DNA from: Planctomycetota bacterium
GTDB taxonomy: Bacteria; Planctomycetota; UBA8742; UBA2392
Assembly: GCA_016722065.1 (NCBI GenBank)
Contig: JADKGX010000001.1
Coordinates: forward strand, 1-64,000
DNA: 64,000 nucleotides
Reading direction: 5' to 3'
Shown here piece by piece: positions 57,670 through 64,000 of the stretch. How positions within the stretch are numbered: position 1 is the first letter of the stretch; each line of letters starts with the position of its first letter. A program made the translations under genes and the position numbers. The notes beneath the pieces are model-generated. The model saw only the letters and a list, made by a program, of their open reading frames with translations, was not told where the DNA came from and made no database searches.

Positions 57670-58594
57670 ATGAAAGTCGACGGAATCAAGGCGCTGATCG
57701 CCTGCGGCGCGCTTGCACTGATGGGCGTGATGGCGCAACCGCTTGCCGCACAGTGATGAGGTGGCAGCGGAGCGGGAGGTTCTCCCGCAGCTGGAGGTGG
57801 TGGTGGTGGTCGCTGCGCCCAAGAAAGTGGGACGCGTAGACAACCCGCAGCCAGGCAATGCCCCGACCCCGGTGGCACCCGCCCGGCCTGCGATCAACCC
57901 CGCTGATATCCCAGGCTGGCAGACGCCGTCAACCAAAGCGCTGGAAGGTGCCGCACAGGCCAAGTTGCCGCTGGTGATCTACTTTCCTGGCGAAGGAGAC
58001 ACCGACGCATCTTGGTACGGCAAAGACCTGGTCGAACTGGCCAAGAACAATGCGGTCTTCATTCGCATCCCGCTGAACATGGACCGCGAGAAAGCGGTCT
58101 ATGAAAACGAGTCGCCGATTCCGGTCTCCAAGCTGCTCAGTGAAAACCCAAGCCGCGATTACGGCGTTGCGCCAGGCAAGCCGCTGGTGCTGGTGGCAGA
58201 CAGTTGGGGCAACGAATACTTCCGTTTGACCAAGCCACCCGCAGCCACGGAGCTCAAGGCCTACATCACCAAGGTTGGCGACAAGGTTGAATCCGCTGCC
58301 AAGAAGCTGCAAAAGAACCTGGATGCCGCCAAAGCCGCCATGGACAAAGGCGACAAGTCCGGTGCGCTGAAGGCCATGCTGAAGAATTTCAAGGAAGACG
58401 TTGTCGGCATGAACCAGCAGGAAGAAACCGTCCGCCTGTATCACAGCCTGATGGACGGCGTACGCACCGAAGCCGCCGAACTGGCGGGCAAGGGCGCGGA
58501 ATCAGAAAAGGCCCTCAAGGCGCTCAAAGCCGCCTACAGGGGCACGGACGCGGCCAAGGATATCGACGCCGCGCTGCAAAAGATCAAGGGTTGA
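57670..58594 (+). CDS. Second exported Sec-Sec thioredoxin-like selenoprotein (paralog, with a 1-nt frame break)
   Basis: ATG 57670 (GGGAGG upstream) encodes a signal peptide (ALMGVMAQPLAAQ), then UGA UGA at 57754-57759, again exactly codons 29-30, then a Gly-rich linker (GGSGAGGSPAAGGGGGG). The body (KKVGRVDNPQPGNAPTPVAP ... KLPLVIYFPGEGDTD ... NAVFIRIPLNMDREK ... GVAPGKPLVLVADSWGNEYF) aligns along its length with the first paralog but lies in the +1 frame; removing one base near 57800-57830 (for example from the CCC run in gcgcccaag) joins them into ~307 residues. There is no CxxC. The break may be a sequence error, a mutation, or programmed. A strong SECIS-like hairpin follows the UGAs. 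A terminator and selA follow. Confidence 0.78.
57765..57793 (+). promoter_or_regulatory. Candidate SECIS hairpin of the second selenoprotein
   Basis: GCGGGAG (57772-57778) pairs perfectly with CTCCCGC (57782-57788), and CAGC (57765-57768) with GCTG (57790-57793) below an internal loop. The apical GGT begins exactly 18 nt after the second UGA, the same spacing as the GGU of the E. coli fdhF SECIS as I recall it. This is the expected SelB-binding layout. Confidence 0.7.
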
Positions 58595-58606
58595 AACCAG
58601 CCACGC

Positions 58607-58635
58607 CAACGGCCGGCGCCATGCGCCGGCCGTTG
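58607..58635 (+). terminator. Strong hairpin after the second selenoprotein
   Basis: A perfect 13-bp stem (58607-58619 with 58623-58635), loop CAT. There is no long T run, so it may terminate poorly and leave selA partly linked to the selenoprotein transcript. Confidence 0.75.
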
Positions 58636-58673
58636 CACTTTCAGGACCCCTTTTTGCCTGTTACAGTACCCGC

Positions 58674-60074
58674 GTGAGCCCGAAAACACCCACCGCGCAA
58701 CTTCGCGACCTGCCCAAGATGGACAGCGTACTTGACCACGCCGACGCACAGGGCTTGATCGCAGCCTACGGACGTGCGCTGGTAACCGCTGAAGTGCGGG
58801 CACAAATCGAAATCGCCCGGGCCGCAATTCGAAACGGCAAAAGCCCCGGCCTGGAAGACCTGGAACCGGCCACGCTGCTGCGCGCCACACGGGCGCGATT
58901 GGAACTTCTGGCCTCGCCGGCCCAGTGCCGCGTCATCAATGCCACAGGCGTGATCCTGCACACCAGCCTGGGCCGCGCACCGCTGGCCCCCACCGTGATG
59001 GCTGCCGCCGCCCGGGAATCGGCCCAGTACAGCCTGCTGGAACTGGACCGCGAAACCGGCAAGCGCAGCGACCGCGACAAGCTGGTGAACAAGCTGATTG
59101 AGCGCGTGACAGGCGCCGAGGCCGCCACGGTGGTCAACAACAACGCCGCCGCGACCATGCTGATTCTGAACACCATGGCCGACGGTCGCGAAGTCGTGTG
59201 CTCTCGCGCGCATATGGTTGAAATCGGCGGCAGCTATCGCATGCCCGATGTGATGCGCAAAGCAGGCTGCAAGCTGATCGAAATTGGCACCACCAACAAG
59301 ACGCGCGCCAGCGATTACGAACAAGCCATTGGCGACAACACCGCCATGCTGCTTAAAGTTCACACCAGCAACTACGCGATTGTCGGCTTTACAGAAAGCG
59401 CCACGCTGGAAGAACTGGTCGAGATCGGCCAGCGCCGCAAGGTGCCGGTGGTGTACGACCTTGGCGCCGGCAGTCTGGTTGACCTGCGGCCCTACGGCAT
59501 CACGCGAGAACCCAGCGTGCCCCAGCTTGTGGCCTCAGGGGCGGATCTGGTTTGCTTCAGTGGCGACAAGCTGCTGGGTGGGCCCCAGGCCGGCATTATT
59601 GTCGGCCGCAAAGACCTGGTGGCAGCGGTCAAGAAGAACGCGCTGTTTCGCATGATGCGCTGCGACAAGGTGACCTTGAGCCTGCTGGAACACACACTCA
59701 AGCTGTACCTGGACCCGCAACGCGCCCTGGAAGAAGTACCCACCCTGCAACTGATTTCGCGCAGCAACGCGGAATGCGCCCGCGCCGCCCGCGCCATCAC
59801 CGCCCGCCTGAAGAAGCGTGGCATTGCCGCAGACATTCGTGAATCCCGCAGCCAGATCGGCGGCGGGTCGACCCCCGGTGACGACCTTCCCACCACGGTG
59901 GTCGAAATTCGCAGCCTTGGCGGCGGTCTGGAAGCAGCCGCAAAACGCCTGCGCATGGGCACCCCCAGCGTCTTCTGCCGGATCGAAAACGACGCCCTGG
60001 TGTTTGACCCCCGCACCGTGCTGCAAGGCCAGATCATGGAACTGGTGGCAGCCATTACTGCGGCAAAGAAGTGA
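58674..60074 (+). CDS. selA: L-seryl-tRNA(Sec) selenium transferase SelA
   Basis: SelA is the PLP enzyme that converts seryl-tRNA(Sec) to selenocysteyl-tRNA(Sec) using selenophosphate. It has 466 residues. Markers: INATGVILHTSLGRAPLAP, SLLELDRETGKRSDRDKLV, AATVVNNNAAATMLIL, PVVYDLGAGSLVDLRPYG, the PLP-lysine motif DLVCFSGDKLLGGPQAGII, and the C-terminal TPSVFCRIENDALVFDPRTV. The start is GTG. It lies just after two predicted selenoproteins and 4 bp overlaps (GTGA) the GT2 gene; tRNA-Sec follows. selB and selD are not in this window. Confidence 0.96.
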   Translation: MSPKTPTAQLRDLPKMDSVLDHADAQGLIAAYGRALVTAEVRAQIEIARAAIRNGKSPGLEDLEPATLLRATRARLELLASPAQCRVINATGVILHTSLGRAPLAPTVMAAAARESAQYSLLELDRETGKRSDRDKLVNKLIERVTGAEAATVVNNNAAATMLILNTMADGREVVCSRAHMVEIGGSYRMPDVMRKAGCKLIEIGTTNKTRASDYEQAIGDNTAMLLKVHTSNYAIVGFTESATLEELVEIGQRRKVPVVYDLGAGSLVDLRPYGITREPSVPQLVASGADLVCFSGDKLLGGPQAGIIVGRKDLVAAVKKNALFRMMRCDKVTLSLLEHTLKLYLDPQRALEEVPTLQLISRSNAECARAARAITARLKKRGIAADIRESRSQIGGGSTPGDDLPTTVVEIRSLGGGLEAAAKRLRMGTPSVFCRIENDALVFDPRTVLQGQIMELVAAITAAKK

Positions 60075-60748
60075 CCGACACCGTTACGGTTGTTCTGCCC
60101 ACATTGAACGAAGCCGGCAATGTCGGCCTGCTGATTGGCGAGTTAAAGACCGCCCTGGGCAGTGCCATGGCCGAGGCGATCGTTGTCGATGGCCAAAGCA
60201 CAGATACAACGCAAGCAGAGGCCGCAACGGCGGGCGCACGCGTGATTGTGGACGCCACAGGCTACGCGGCAGCGTTGCAACGCGGCATGCGTGAAGCCAA
60301 GACAACCTGGGTGCTGGTGCTGGATGCTGACCGCAGCCACCGCGCCGATGACGCGCTGAAGTTGTGGACTGCCCGCCAGGACGCGGACCTGGTGATTGGC
60401 AGCCGATTGGTCAAAGGCGGCGGCAGCGACGGCACGGCGTTTCGCAGGTTTCTCAGCCGCCTGTTGGCATCGCTGTTTCGGGCCTTTGCGCGCCTGCCTG
60501 CCCGCGACATCAGCAGCGGCTTTCGGTTGTACCGGCGCGAAATGTTCGTGGATGCGCCCTTGGCCGCCAGGTTCTTTGAGGTGCAGCCGGCCCTGTTGGC
60601 CCATGCCGTGGGGCGCAAGGGTCGCATCAAGGAAGTTGGCATTCACTACCATCAGCGGGGTGCCGGCCGCAGCAAGAACCGCATCTTCAAGTACGGCATG
60701 GCTTTTCTGCGCACGCTGTGGCGCATGCGCAGGCAGCGTTCGGCCTAG
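60071..60748 (+). CDS. GT2-family glycosyltransferase
   Basis: The 225-residue protein has the nucleotide-sugar fold of family 2 glycosyltransferases of the polyprenyl-phosphate sugar synthase kind: VTVVLPTLNEAGNVGLLIGE, EAIVVDGQSTDTTQ, VLVLDADRSHR (DxD-like), DADLVIGSRLVKGGG, ISSGFRLYRREMF. No membrane helices follow. The start is GTG overlapping the selA stop, so it is co-translated with selA, although no functional link to selenium is known. Product unknown. Confidence 0.88.
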   Translation: MTDTVTVVLPTLNEAGNVGLLIGELKTALGSAMAEAIVVDGQSTDTTQAEAATAGARVIVDATGYAAALQRGMREAKTTWVLVLDADRSHRADDALKLWTARQDADLVIGSRLVKGGGSDGTAFRRFLSRLLASLFRAFARLPARDISSGFRLYRREMFVDAPLAARFFEVQPALLAHAVGRKGRIKEVGIHYHQRGAGRSKNRIFKYGMAFLRTLWRMRRQRSA

Positions 60749-60768
60749 TTACGGGGCGCAGGCCGACG

Positions 60769-60797
60769 CTGACACAGGACCACGGCAGTGCTATAAA
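60769..60797 (+). promoter_or_regulatory. Promoter of tRNA-Sec
   Basis: CTGACA (60769-60774) and TATAAA (60792-60797) are exactly 17 bp apart and the -10 box ends 6 nt before the mature tRNA 5' end. It lies just after the GT2 stop, so the tRNA gene has its own promoter. Confidence 0.78.
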
Positions 60798-60803
60798 TGC
60801 CCC

Positions 60804-60896
60804 GGGAGCAGATAGGCGCCTGGTGGGCCTCCTGGTCTTCAAAACCGGTGTGACCTGAATGGGTCAGGTGGGTTCGATTCCCATGTGCTCCCGCCA
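60804..60896 (+). tRNA. selC: tRNA-Sec (anticodon TCA)
   Basis: This 93-nt tRNA, CCA encoded, decodes UGA. The acceptor GGGAGCA pairs with TGCTCCC (the eighth pair expected in bacterial tRNA-Sec is not Watson-Crick). The anticodon arm CTGGT-CTTCAAA-ACCGG has TCA at 60839-60841. The long variable arm is ACCTGA-ATGGG-TCAGGT, and the T arm is TGGG-TTCGATT-CCCA. The large variable arm and UCA anticodon together are diagnostic of selenocysteine tRNA. Confidence 0.96.
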
Positions 60897-60912
60897 ACCC
60901 TTCCGGGTTGGC
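60893..60912 (+). terminator. Hairpin at the 3' end of tRNA-Sec
   Basis: GCCAACCC (60893-60900) pairs with GGGTTGGC (60905-60912), loop TTCC, overlapping the CCA end. There is no T run. It may stop transcription or guide 3' processing. Confidence 0.6.
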
Positions 60913-61290
60913 GCAAACACTTAAGCGCCAAAGTATCCCCGGGTGCGGGCTTGAGTATTTGACCGCATTGCCCCCAACCGGCTTGCACCGATAGTGGACA
61001 AGACTGGCTGGGTGCAGACCCGTGGCCTTGCGCCGCAACGGCAAGTCGGGCCTGCTGCGGCTGTCGCAACTTGCCATGTTGCGGGCCAACTTGGAGGCCC
61101 CTGGTGCCTGGGCGGATCGCCCCGCGATGGGTGGAGAGATTGATGATTCCGCCAATCCTGCCTTGCTGCGCCGCTTTGTCGGCTGACCAACGATTGCACA
61201 GAAGTTCTTTCTTTGATGCTTAATCATGAAATCTGCGGCGGCGGCTGGAACTTTTGATAGGTTTCTAGTGTTGGCACGAGTGAGACGCCC
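60913..61290. other. Intergenic region after tRNA-Sec
   Basis: No confident gene. A plus-strand frame 61022-61186 (54 codons from GTG: RRNGKSGLLRLSQLAMLRAN ... NPALLRRFVG) has coding-like composition and could be a gene remnant, but has no good ribosome site. The last ~100 bp is AT-richer and probably holds the promoter of the next gene. Confidence 0.4.
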
Positions 61291-62136
61291 ATGCAAGAAC
61301 CCAATTTCCGCCCTTACGGCAATGCTGCCTTCGGTGCCACGGCACCCGTAGATCCTGCGTCTGTGCAGGCGCAATTGCTTCAGCGTGCGCGGGACAAGTT
61401 TGAGGCCTGCCAGCTTCTGGCCAGCGAGCCTGCCGGCGGGGATGTTGCCCGCACTGTGATAGTGTCTGTGATTGCTGCCGTTCCTGTCGGGCTGGCGCTG
61501 CTGTTTGCTTTTGCGCTGTCGCAGGACAGAACCAGCGGCCCGCTTGGCGTGCTGATTCCTGCTTTGATCGCGCTGGGGTTTGCTTCGATCCCTGTGATCA
61601 TTTTCTTGCGTTCTCGGCCGCTTACCCCCAAGACTGCTTTCAAGGAGTTCTTCCGATCCCTGGGCCGGGGCTCACACAAGCGCGCCAGGGCGTTGGCCAT
61701 TGCCAATGACCTGGATGATTTTCCGCGCGTTCAACCGTTGGTTCAAAAGCTGGGCCAGCCAACCGGTATGCCCTATCGCTTTGCAGACCCCGGCCAATTC
61801 AAGCTGTACTGGGACCAGTTGCTGCGGCCGCGCATGCCTGCTTACTGCCGCATGGCCATTCGCAACGTGCGCGAAACGCCGGTTGCTGCCAACGTGGTGC
61901 TGGTTGAAGCCGACATGACCATCACCACGAACTCAACGTTGTGGGGCCTGTTCATTCTGATGGGCCTGGTGTTCGGGCTGGTGGTGTACGCCATCGTGGA
62001 CGCCGCGACACGCACGACCGTCAGGTTGCCCGTGCGCAAGGTGCTGGTCAAGGTTGGCAACGAGTGGCGCATATTCAACGCCGAGCTTATGGGCGTTGAC
62101 GAACACGATTTGAGCTGGCTGCAACGCCAGCGCTAA
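61291..62136 (+). CDS. Membrane protein of unknown function
   Basis: The 281-residue protein has a hydrophilic start, two membrane helices at ~54-78 (VIVSVIAAVPVGLALLFAFA) and ~86-105 (LIPALIALGFASIPVIIFL), a soluble region (~110-220: helices, then YCRMAIRNVRETPVAANVVLV) and a third helix (~218-240, LWGLFILMGLVFGLVVYAIV) before a short strand-rich end (VRKVLVKVGNEWRIFNAELMG). The final part resembles an SnoaL/NTF2-like 'V...G.WRIF..' ending, but this is weak. No family is recognised and no clear operon partner exists. Confidence 0.65.
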   Translation: MQEPNFRPYGNAAFGATAPVDPASVQAQLLQRARDKFEACQLLASEPAGGDVARTVIVSVIAAVPVGLALLFAFALSQDRTSGPLGVLIPALIALGFASIPVIIFLRSRPLTPKTAFKEFFRSLGRGSHKRARALAIANDLDDFPRVQPLVQKLGQPTGMPYRFADPGQFKLYWDQLLRPRMPAYCRMAIRNVRETPVAANVVLVEADMTITTNSTLWGLFILMGLVFGLVVYAIVDAATRTTVRLPVRKVLVKVGNEWRIFNAELMGVDEHDLSWLQRQR

Positions 62137-62295
62137 AGCTGCCCCCCGGGCGCCTTGCGCAACAGACACGCCCAAGCCTGACAATCTTGATTCGATAATT
62201 CCGGCCCGTGCCAAATCCGGCGTGGCCGATGCCGCGTATTCATGGGTACGCAACATCCTGCAACGTTGCAGAAAACGCTCTCGAGAGGAGGCAGC

Positions 62296-62988
62296 ATGCA
62301 TTCCGTAAGGACATACCTGGCCGCACTCAGCTTCCTGCTGGGATTGGCCGGGCTGGTCTTTGCCCTGGTGGTGGTAACCGCCGGCGAAGACAACGTGGCC
62401 AAGGCCGCAGACCACGTGGATTCCCCGCTTCCGACCGCCAGCGGGCAACTGGACATCACTGACGTGTACGCCTTTCGGCCCGCCACGACAAACGACCTGT
62501 GCGTGGTGCTGAACGTCAGCCCGATGACGGGCATGCCCGTGGGCAACCTGTTCGACAACGATGGCATCTACAAGATCTACGTCGACAACACAGGCGACAA
62601 CAACCCGGAAGCCACAGTAACGGTGACGTTCAGCGGAACATCGCCGCAGCAGTTCAGCATTGCCGGGCTGGCAGCAACGCCCATCACGGGCAATGTGTCC
62701 ACGACCTCAACCCCGATTGTGGTCAGCACCGGCGGTATCCAGGCCTTTGCGGGCGTGCGTGACGACCCGTTCTTTTTTGACCTGGTAGGTTTCAAGGACT
62801 TTACCTCGATGCTGTACCTGCCCGACAGCGGTCTGCGTTTGAGCACCGTCAACGGCACGCCGGCGGATTTCTTTGCCGGCAAGAATGTCGCATCGATCGT
62901 GCTGCAGTTCCCGATTGTTGCCGTCAATGGCACCGGCAACCCGAACACGGGAACCATTCGTGCCTGGGCCAAGACTTTCAAGAAGTAG
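62296..62988 (+). CDS. DUF4331-like exported protein, N-terminal half
   Basis: The ATG at 62296 (GAGAGGAGG upstream) gives a 230-residue protein with a signal or anchor helix (~10-32) followed by the DUF4331 opening: ADHVDSPLPTASGQLDITDVYAFRP, then NLFDNDGIYKIYVDNTGDNNPEATV, VFAGVRDDPFFFDLVGF as seen in FAGVRDDPFFFDLVGFKD, and VASIVLQFPIVAVNG. In ordinary DUF4331 proteins this is only the first half. The second half is encoded by the next gene, 19 bp away. Function of the family is unknown; exported. Confidence 0.83.
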   Translation: MHSVRTYLAALSFLLGLAGLVFALVVVTAGEDNVAKAADHVDSPLPTASGQLDITDVYAFRPATTNDLCVVLNVSPMTGMPVGNLFDNDGIYKIYVDNTGDNNPEATVTVTFSGTSPQQFSIAGLAATPITGNVSTTSTPIVVSTGGIQAFAGVRDDPFFFDLVGFKDFTSMLYLPDSGLRLSTVNGTPADFFAGKNVASIVLQFPIVAVNGTGNPNTGTIRAWAKTFKK

Positions 62989-63007
62989 TCCCGCGAAAGG
63001 AGAACAC

Positions 63008-63559
63008 ATGAAGACCAACATGGAACGGATTCAGATCCGGCTTTTTGCCGCGGGCCTGCTGATGCTGGCGGCGGCAGTCGTTGTGGCAAGCTGCAAGAAA
63101 GACGATGACAAGAGTGACCCTGCCCCGGCAGGCGCGACACAGATTGACCGTATGGCCGTGCCGGCAATCAACACCGCACTGATTTCTTCGGCCAGCAAGG
63201 ACAGTTTCAACCGTGGCGATCCGTCGTCCGACATTGCCTTGTTTCAGGGCCAGATGGGCAGCAACATCGACGGCCTGCGCACGGCCGTGGACGGCATCTC
63301 GGGCTTTCCGGCCCAGGACGTGCCCGGCGTAACAACCGCGCAGTTGCTGGCGATTGTGTGCCCGGACGTTGTGTCGATCAACTTTGCCAATCCCGTGACC
63401 TTTCCCAACGGGAGGCAATTGTCCGATGACGTGATGGACCCGATTCTGGGCCTGGTGTTGAACCGCAACACCGCTGGCGGTGGTATCTCCGACACCATCA
63501 ACACCAACGATGCCGCGTTTTCGGGTACGTTTCCTTACCTTGCCAACCCTTGGCCGTAA
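63008..63559 (+). CDS. DUF4331-like lipoprotein, C-terminal half
   Basis: The 183-residue protein has its own lipoprotein signal (MLAAAVVVASCKKDDD) and then the C-terminal half of DUF4331: IDRMAVPAINTALISSASKD, NPVTFPNGRQLSDDVMDPIL, LVLNRNTAGGG, DTINTNDAAFSGTFPYLANP. It has AAGGAG before the ATG. Because it has its own signal and start, the split from the preceding gene is organised rather than a simple frame break. The two halves presumably assemble outside the cytoplasm. Confidence 0.83.
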   Translation: MKTNMERIQIRLFAAGLLMLAAAVVVASCKKDDDKSDPAPAGATQIDRMAVPAINTALISSASKDSFNRGDPSSDIALFQGQMGSNIDGLRTAVDGISGFPAQDVPGVTTAQLLAIVCPDVVSINFANPVTFPNGRQLSDDVMDPILGLVLNRNTAGGGISDTINTNDAAFSGTFPYLANPWP

Positions 63560-63571
63560 ACCACAACTCAA

Positions 63572-63597
63572 GGGGCCGTCGCAGCAGCGACGGCCCC
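63572..63597 (+). terminator. Hairpin after the DUF4331 pair
   Basis: A perfect 11-bp stem GGGGCCGTCGC/GCGACGGCCCC (63572-63582 with 63587-63597), loop AGCA, with no T run. It may attenuate rather than stop transcription into the following gene, whose ATG is 22 nt away. Confidence 0.6.
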
Positions 63598-63618
63598 TGT
63601 AGCACCGGAGATCGCACC

Positions 63619-64000
63619 ATGCCCTTGCGGCTCATCACCATCCTGGCCCTGCTTGCAGCACTGGCGACATCTGCCAGCCAGGGCGCCCAAGTGCAGGCAG
63701 AACAGCCCCTGCCAACGCCGCAAATGCCGGGGCTGGAAGGCAGCGTAACGGCCAAGCTGCGCCGCGATGCTGATTTTTTCGCAGCGCGCATTGCCACGGA
63801 CCGCTTTGACTGGATCAGCCGCAACAGCCTTGGCGCCACGCTGTATTCCCTGGCGCGCGTCACGGGCGACGAAACACTCTACGAGCAAGCCGCCCACGCC
63901 CTGCAGGACTCGCTTGTGCAGCGCCCGCGCCACAACCCCGACGCCCTGGCCTATCTGGCGCTGGTCACCATGGCCTCGCACAGTTTTGTTGAAGCGCGCA
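63619..64000 (+). CDS. Exported TPR-like protein, partial
   Basis: The ATG at 63619 opens a frame without stop to the window edge (127 codons). It has a signal peptide (ITILALLAALATSASQGA) and then helical repeats (KLRRDADFFAARIATDRFDW, LGATLYSLARVTGDETLYEQ, HNPDALAYLALVTMAS) of TPR type. It follows the DUF4331 pair closely and could be its partner. The 3' end is missing. Confidence 0.7.
   Translation, partial: MPLRLITILALLAALATSASQGAQVQAEQPLPTPQMPGLEGSVTAKLRRDADFFAARIATDRFDWISRNSLGATLYSLARVTGDETLYEQAAHALQDSLVQRPRHNPDALAYLALVTMASHSFVEAR

Noticed and set aside
1..64000. UGA reassigned to an ordinary amino acid throughout
   Set aside because: Many clear genes, such as selA, the ftsL-like gene and dxs, end in TGA at the expected length.
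1..64000. CRISPR array, rRNA operon, prophage or intact insertion sequence
   Set aside because: I looked for regular repeat-spacer arrays, rRNA signatures, phage structural genes and complete transposases and saw none.

Overview
The window is about 60% GC and gene-dense. It looks like a chromosomal segment of a Gram-negative bacterium of the Planctomycetota or a close relative. This placement is an inference from several signs together: Ser/Thr kinases with an N-terminal 'GLLT.EQL' domain, a TPR protein carrying two RNA-polymerase alpha-CTD modules, many secreted or lipidated proteins of unknown function, type IV pilus genes, futalosine-pathway menaquinone synthesis, heptosyltransferase-like and MsbA-like envelope genes, and characteristic intergenic hairpin repeats. 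A peptidoglycan dcw cluster (mraZ, rsmH, ftsL-like, ftsI) is present. UGA is a normal stop here (for example in selA), so the genetic code is standard apart from selenocysteine.

Layout. 1-3.3 kb: the dcw start, read leftward, with a recognisable MraZ-box promoter. 3.5-5.7 kb: pyrF and a secreted TPR-like protein. 5.7-8.8 kb: a signalling group (lone receiver, Ser/Thr kinase, TPR/alpha-CTD protein). 9.3-14.1 kb: a lipoprotein, an FmdB-like protein, and three consecutive exported proteins built from one, three and two copies of what appears to be the same unrecognised domain. 14.1-31.4 kb: a long leftward series holding minor pilins, pilMNO, a pilP-position gene, pilQ, ispA, dxs, nadK, an HD-GYP protein, mqnD, a frameshifted ferredoxin, a cysteine desulfurase and aroA. 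31.4-32.8 kb: repeats and a broken gene, followed by the major pilin. 33.5-38.9 kb: an envelope-glycan operon (GT9, MsbA-like ABC exporter, GT4, Ser/Thr kinase). 39-49.3 kb: accessory genes (DUF1801-like genes, an IS5-type remnant, a Tat-type amine oxidase, paired beta-helix proteins, a P5C-dehydrogenase-type ALDH). 49.4-56.1 kb: a beta-helix/thioredoxin fusion, acetyl-CoA synthetase, a WD40-like lipoprotein, a LOG protein and Fe-SOD.

56.5-60.9 kb is the most remarkable part. It is a selenocysteine locus with two paralogous exported thioredoxin-like proteins, then selA, a GT2 gene and tRNA-Sec (anticodon TCA) with its own promoter. Both paralogs carry two consecutive in-frame UGA codons at exactly codons 29 and 30, directly after the signal peptide. 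This predicts a Sec-Sec pair at the N-terminus of the mature exported protein. SECIS-like hairpins follow both UGA pairs; the second matches the E. coli fdhF spacing to its apical GGU. The window ends (61.3-64 kb) with a membrane protein, a DUF4331 protein split into two exported halves, and the start of a TPR-like protein.

Several genes, including the essential ftsI, carry single frameshifts, four of them net +1. Sequencing or assembly errors are the simplest explanation, but this cannot be settled from the sequence.
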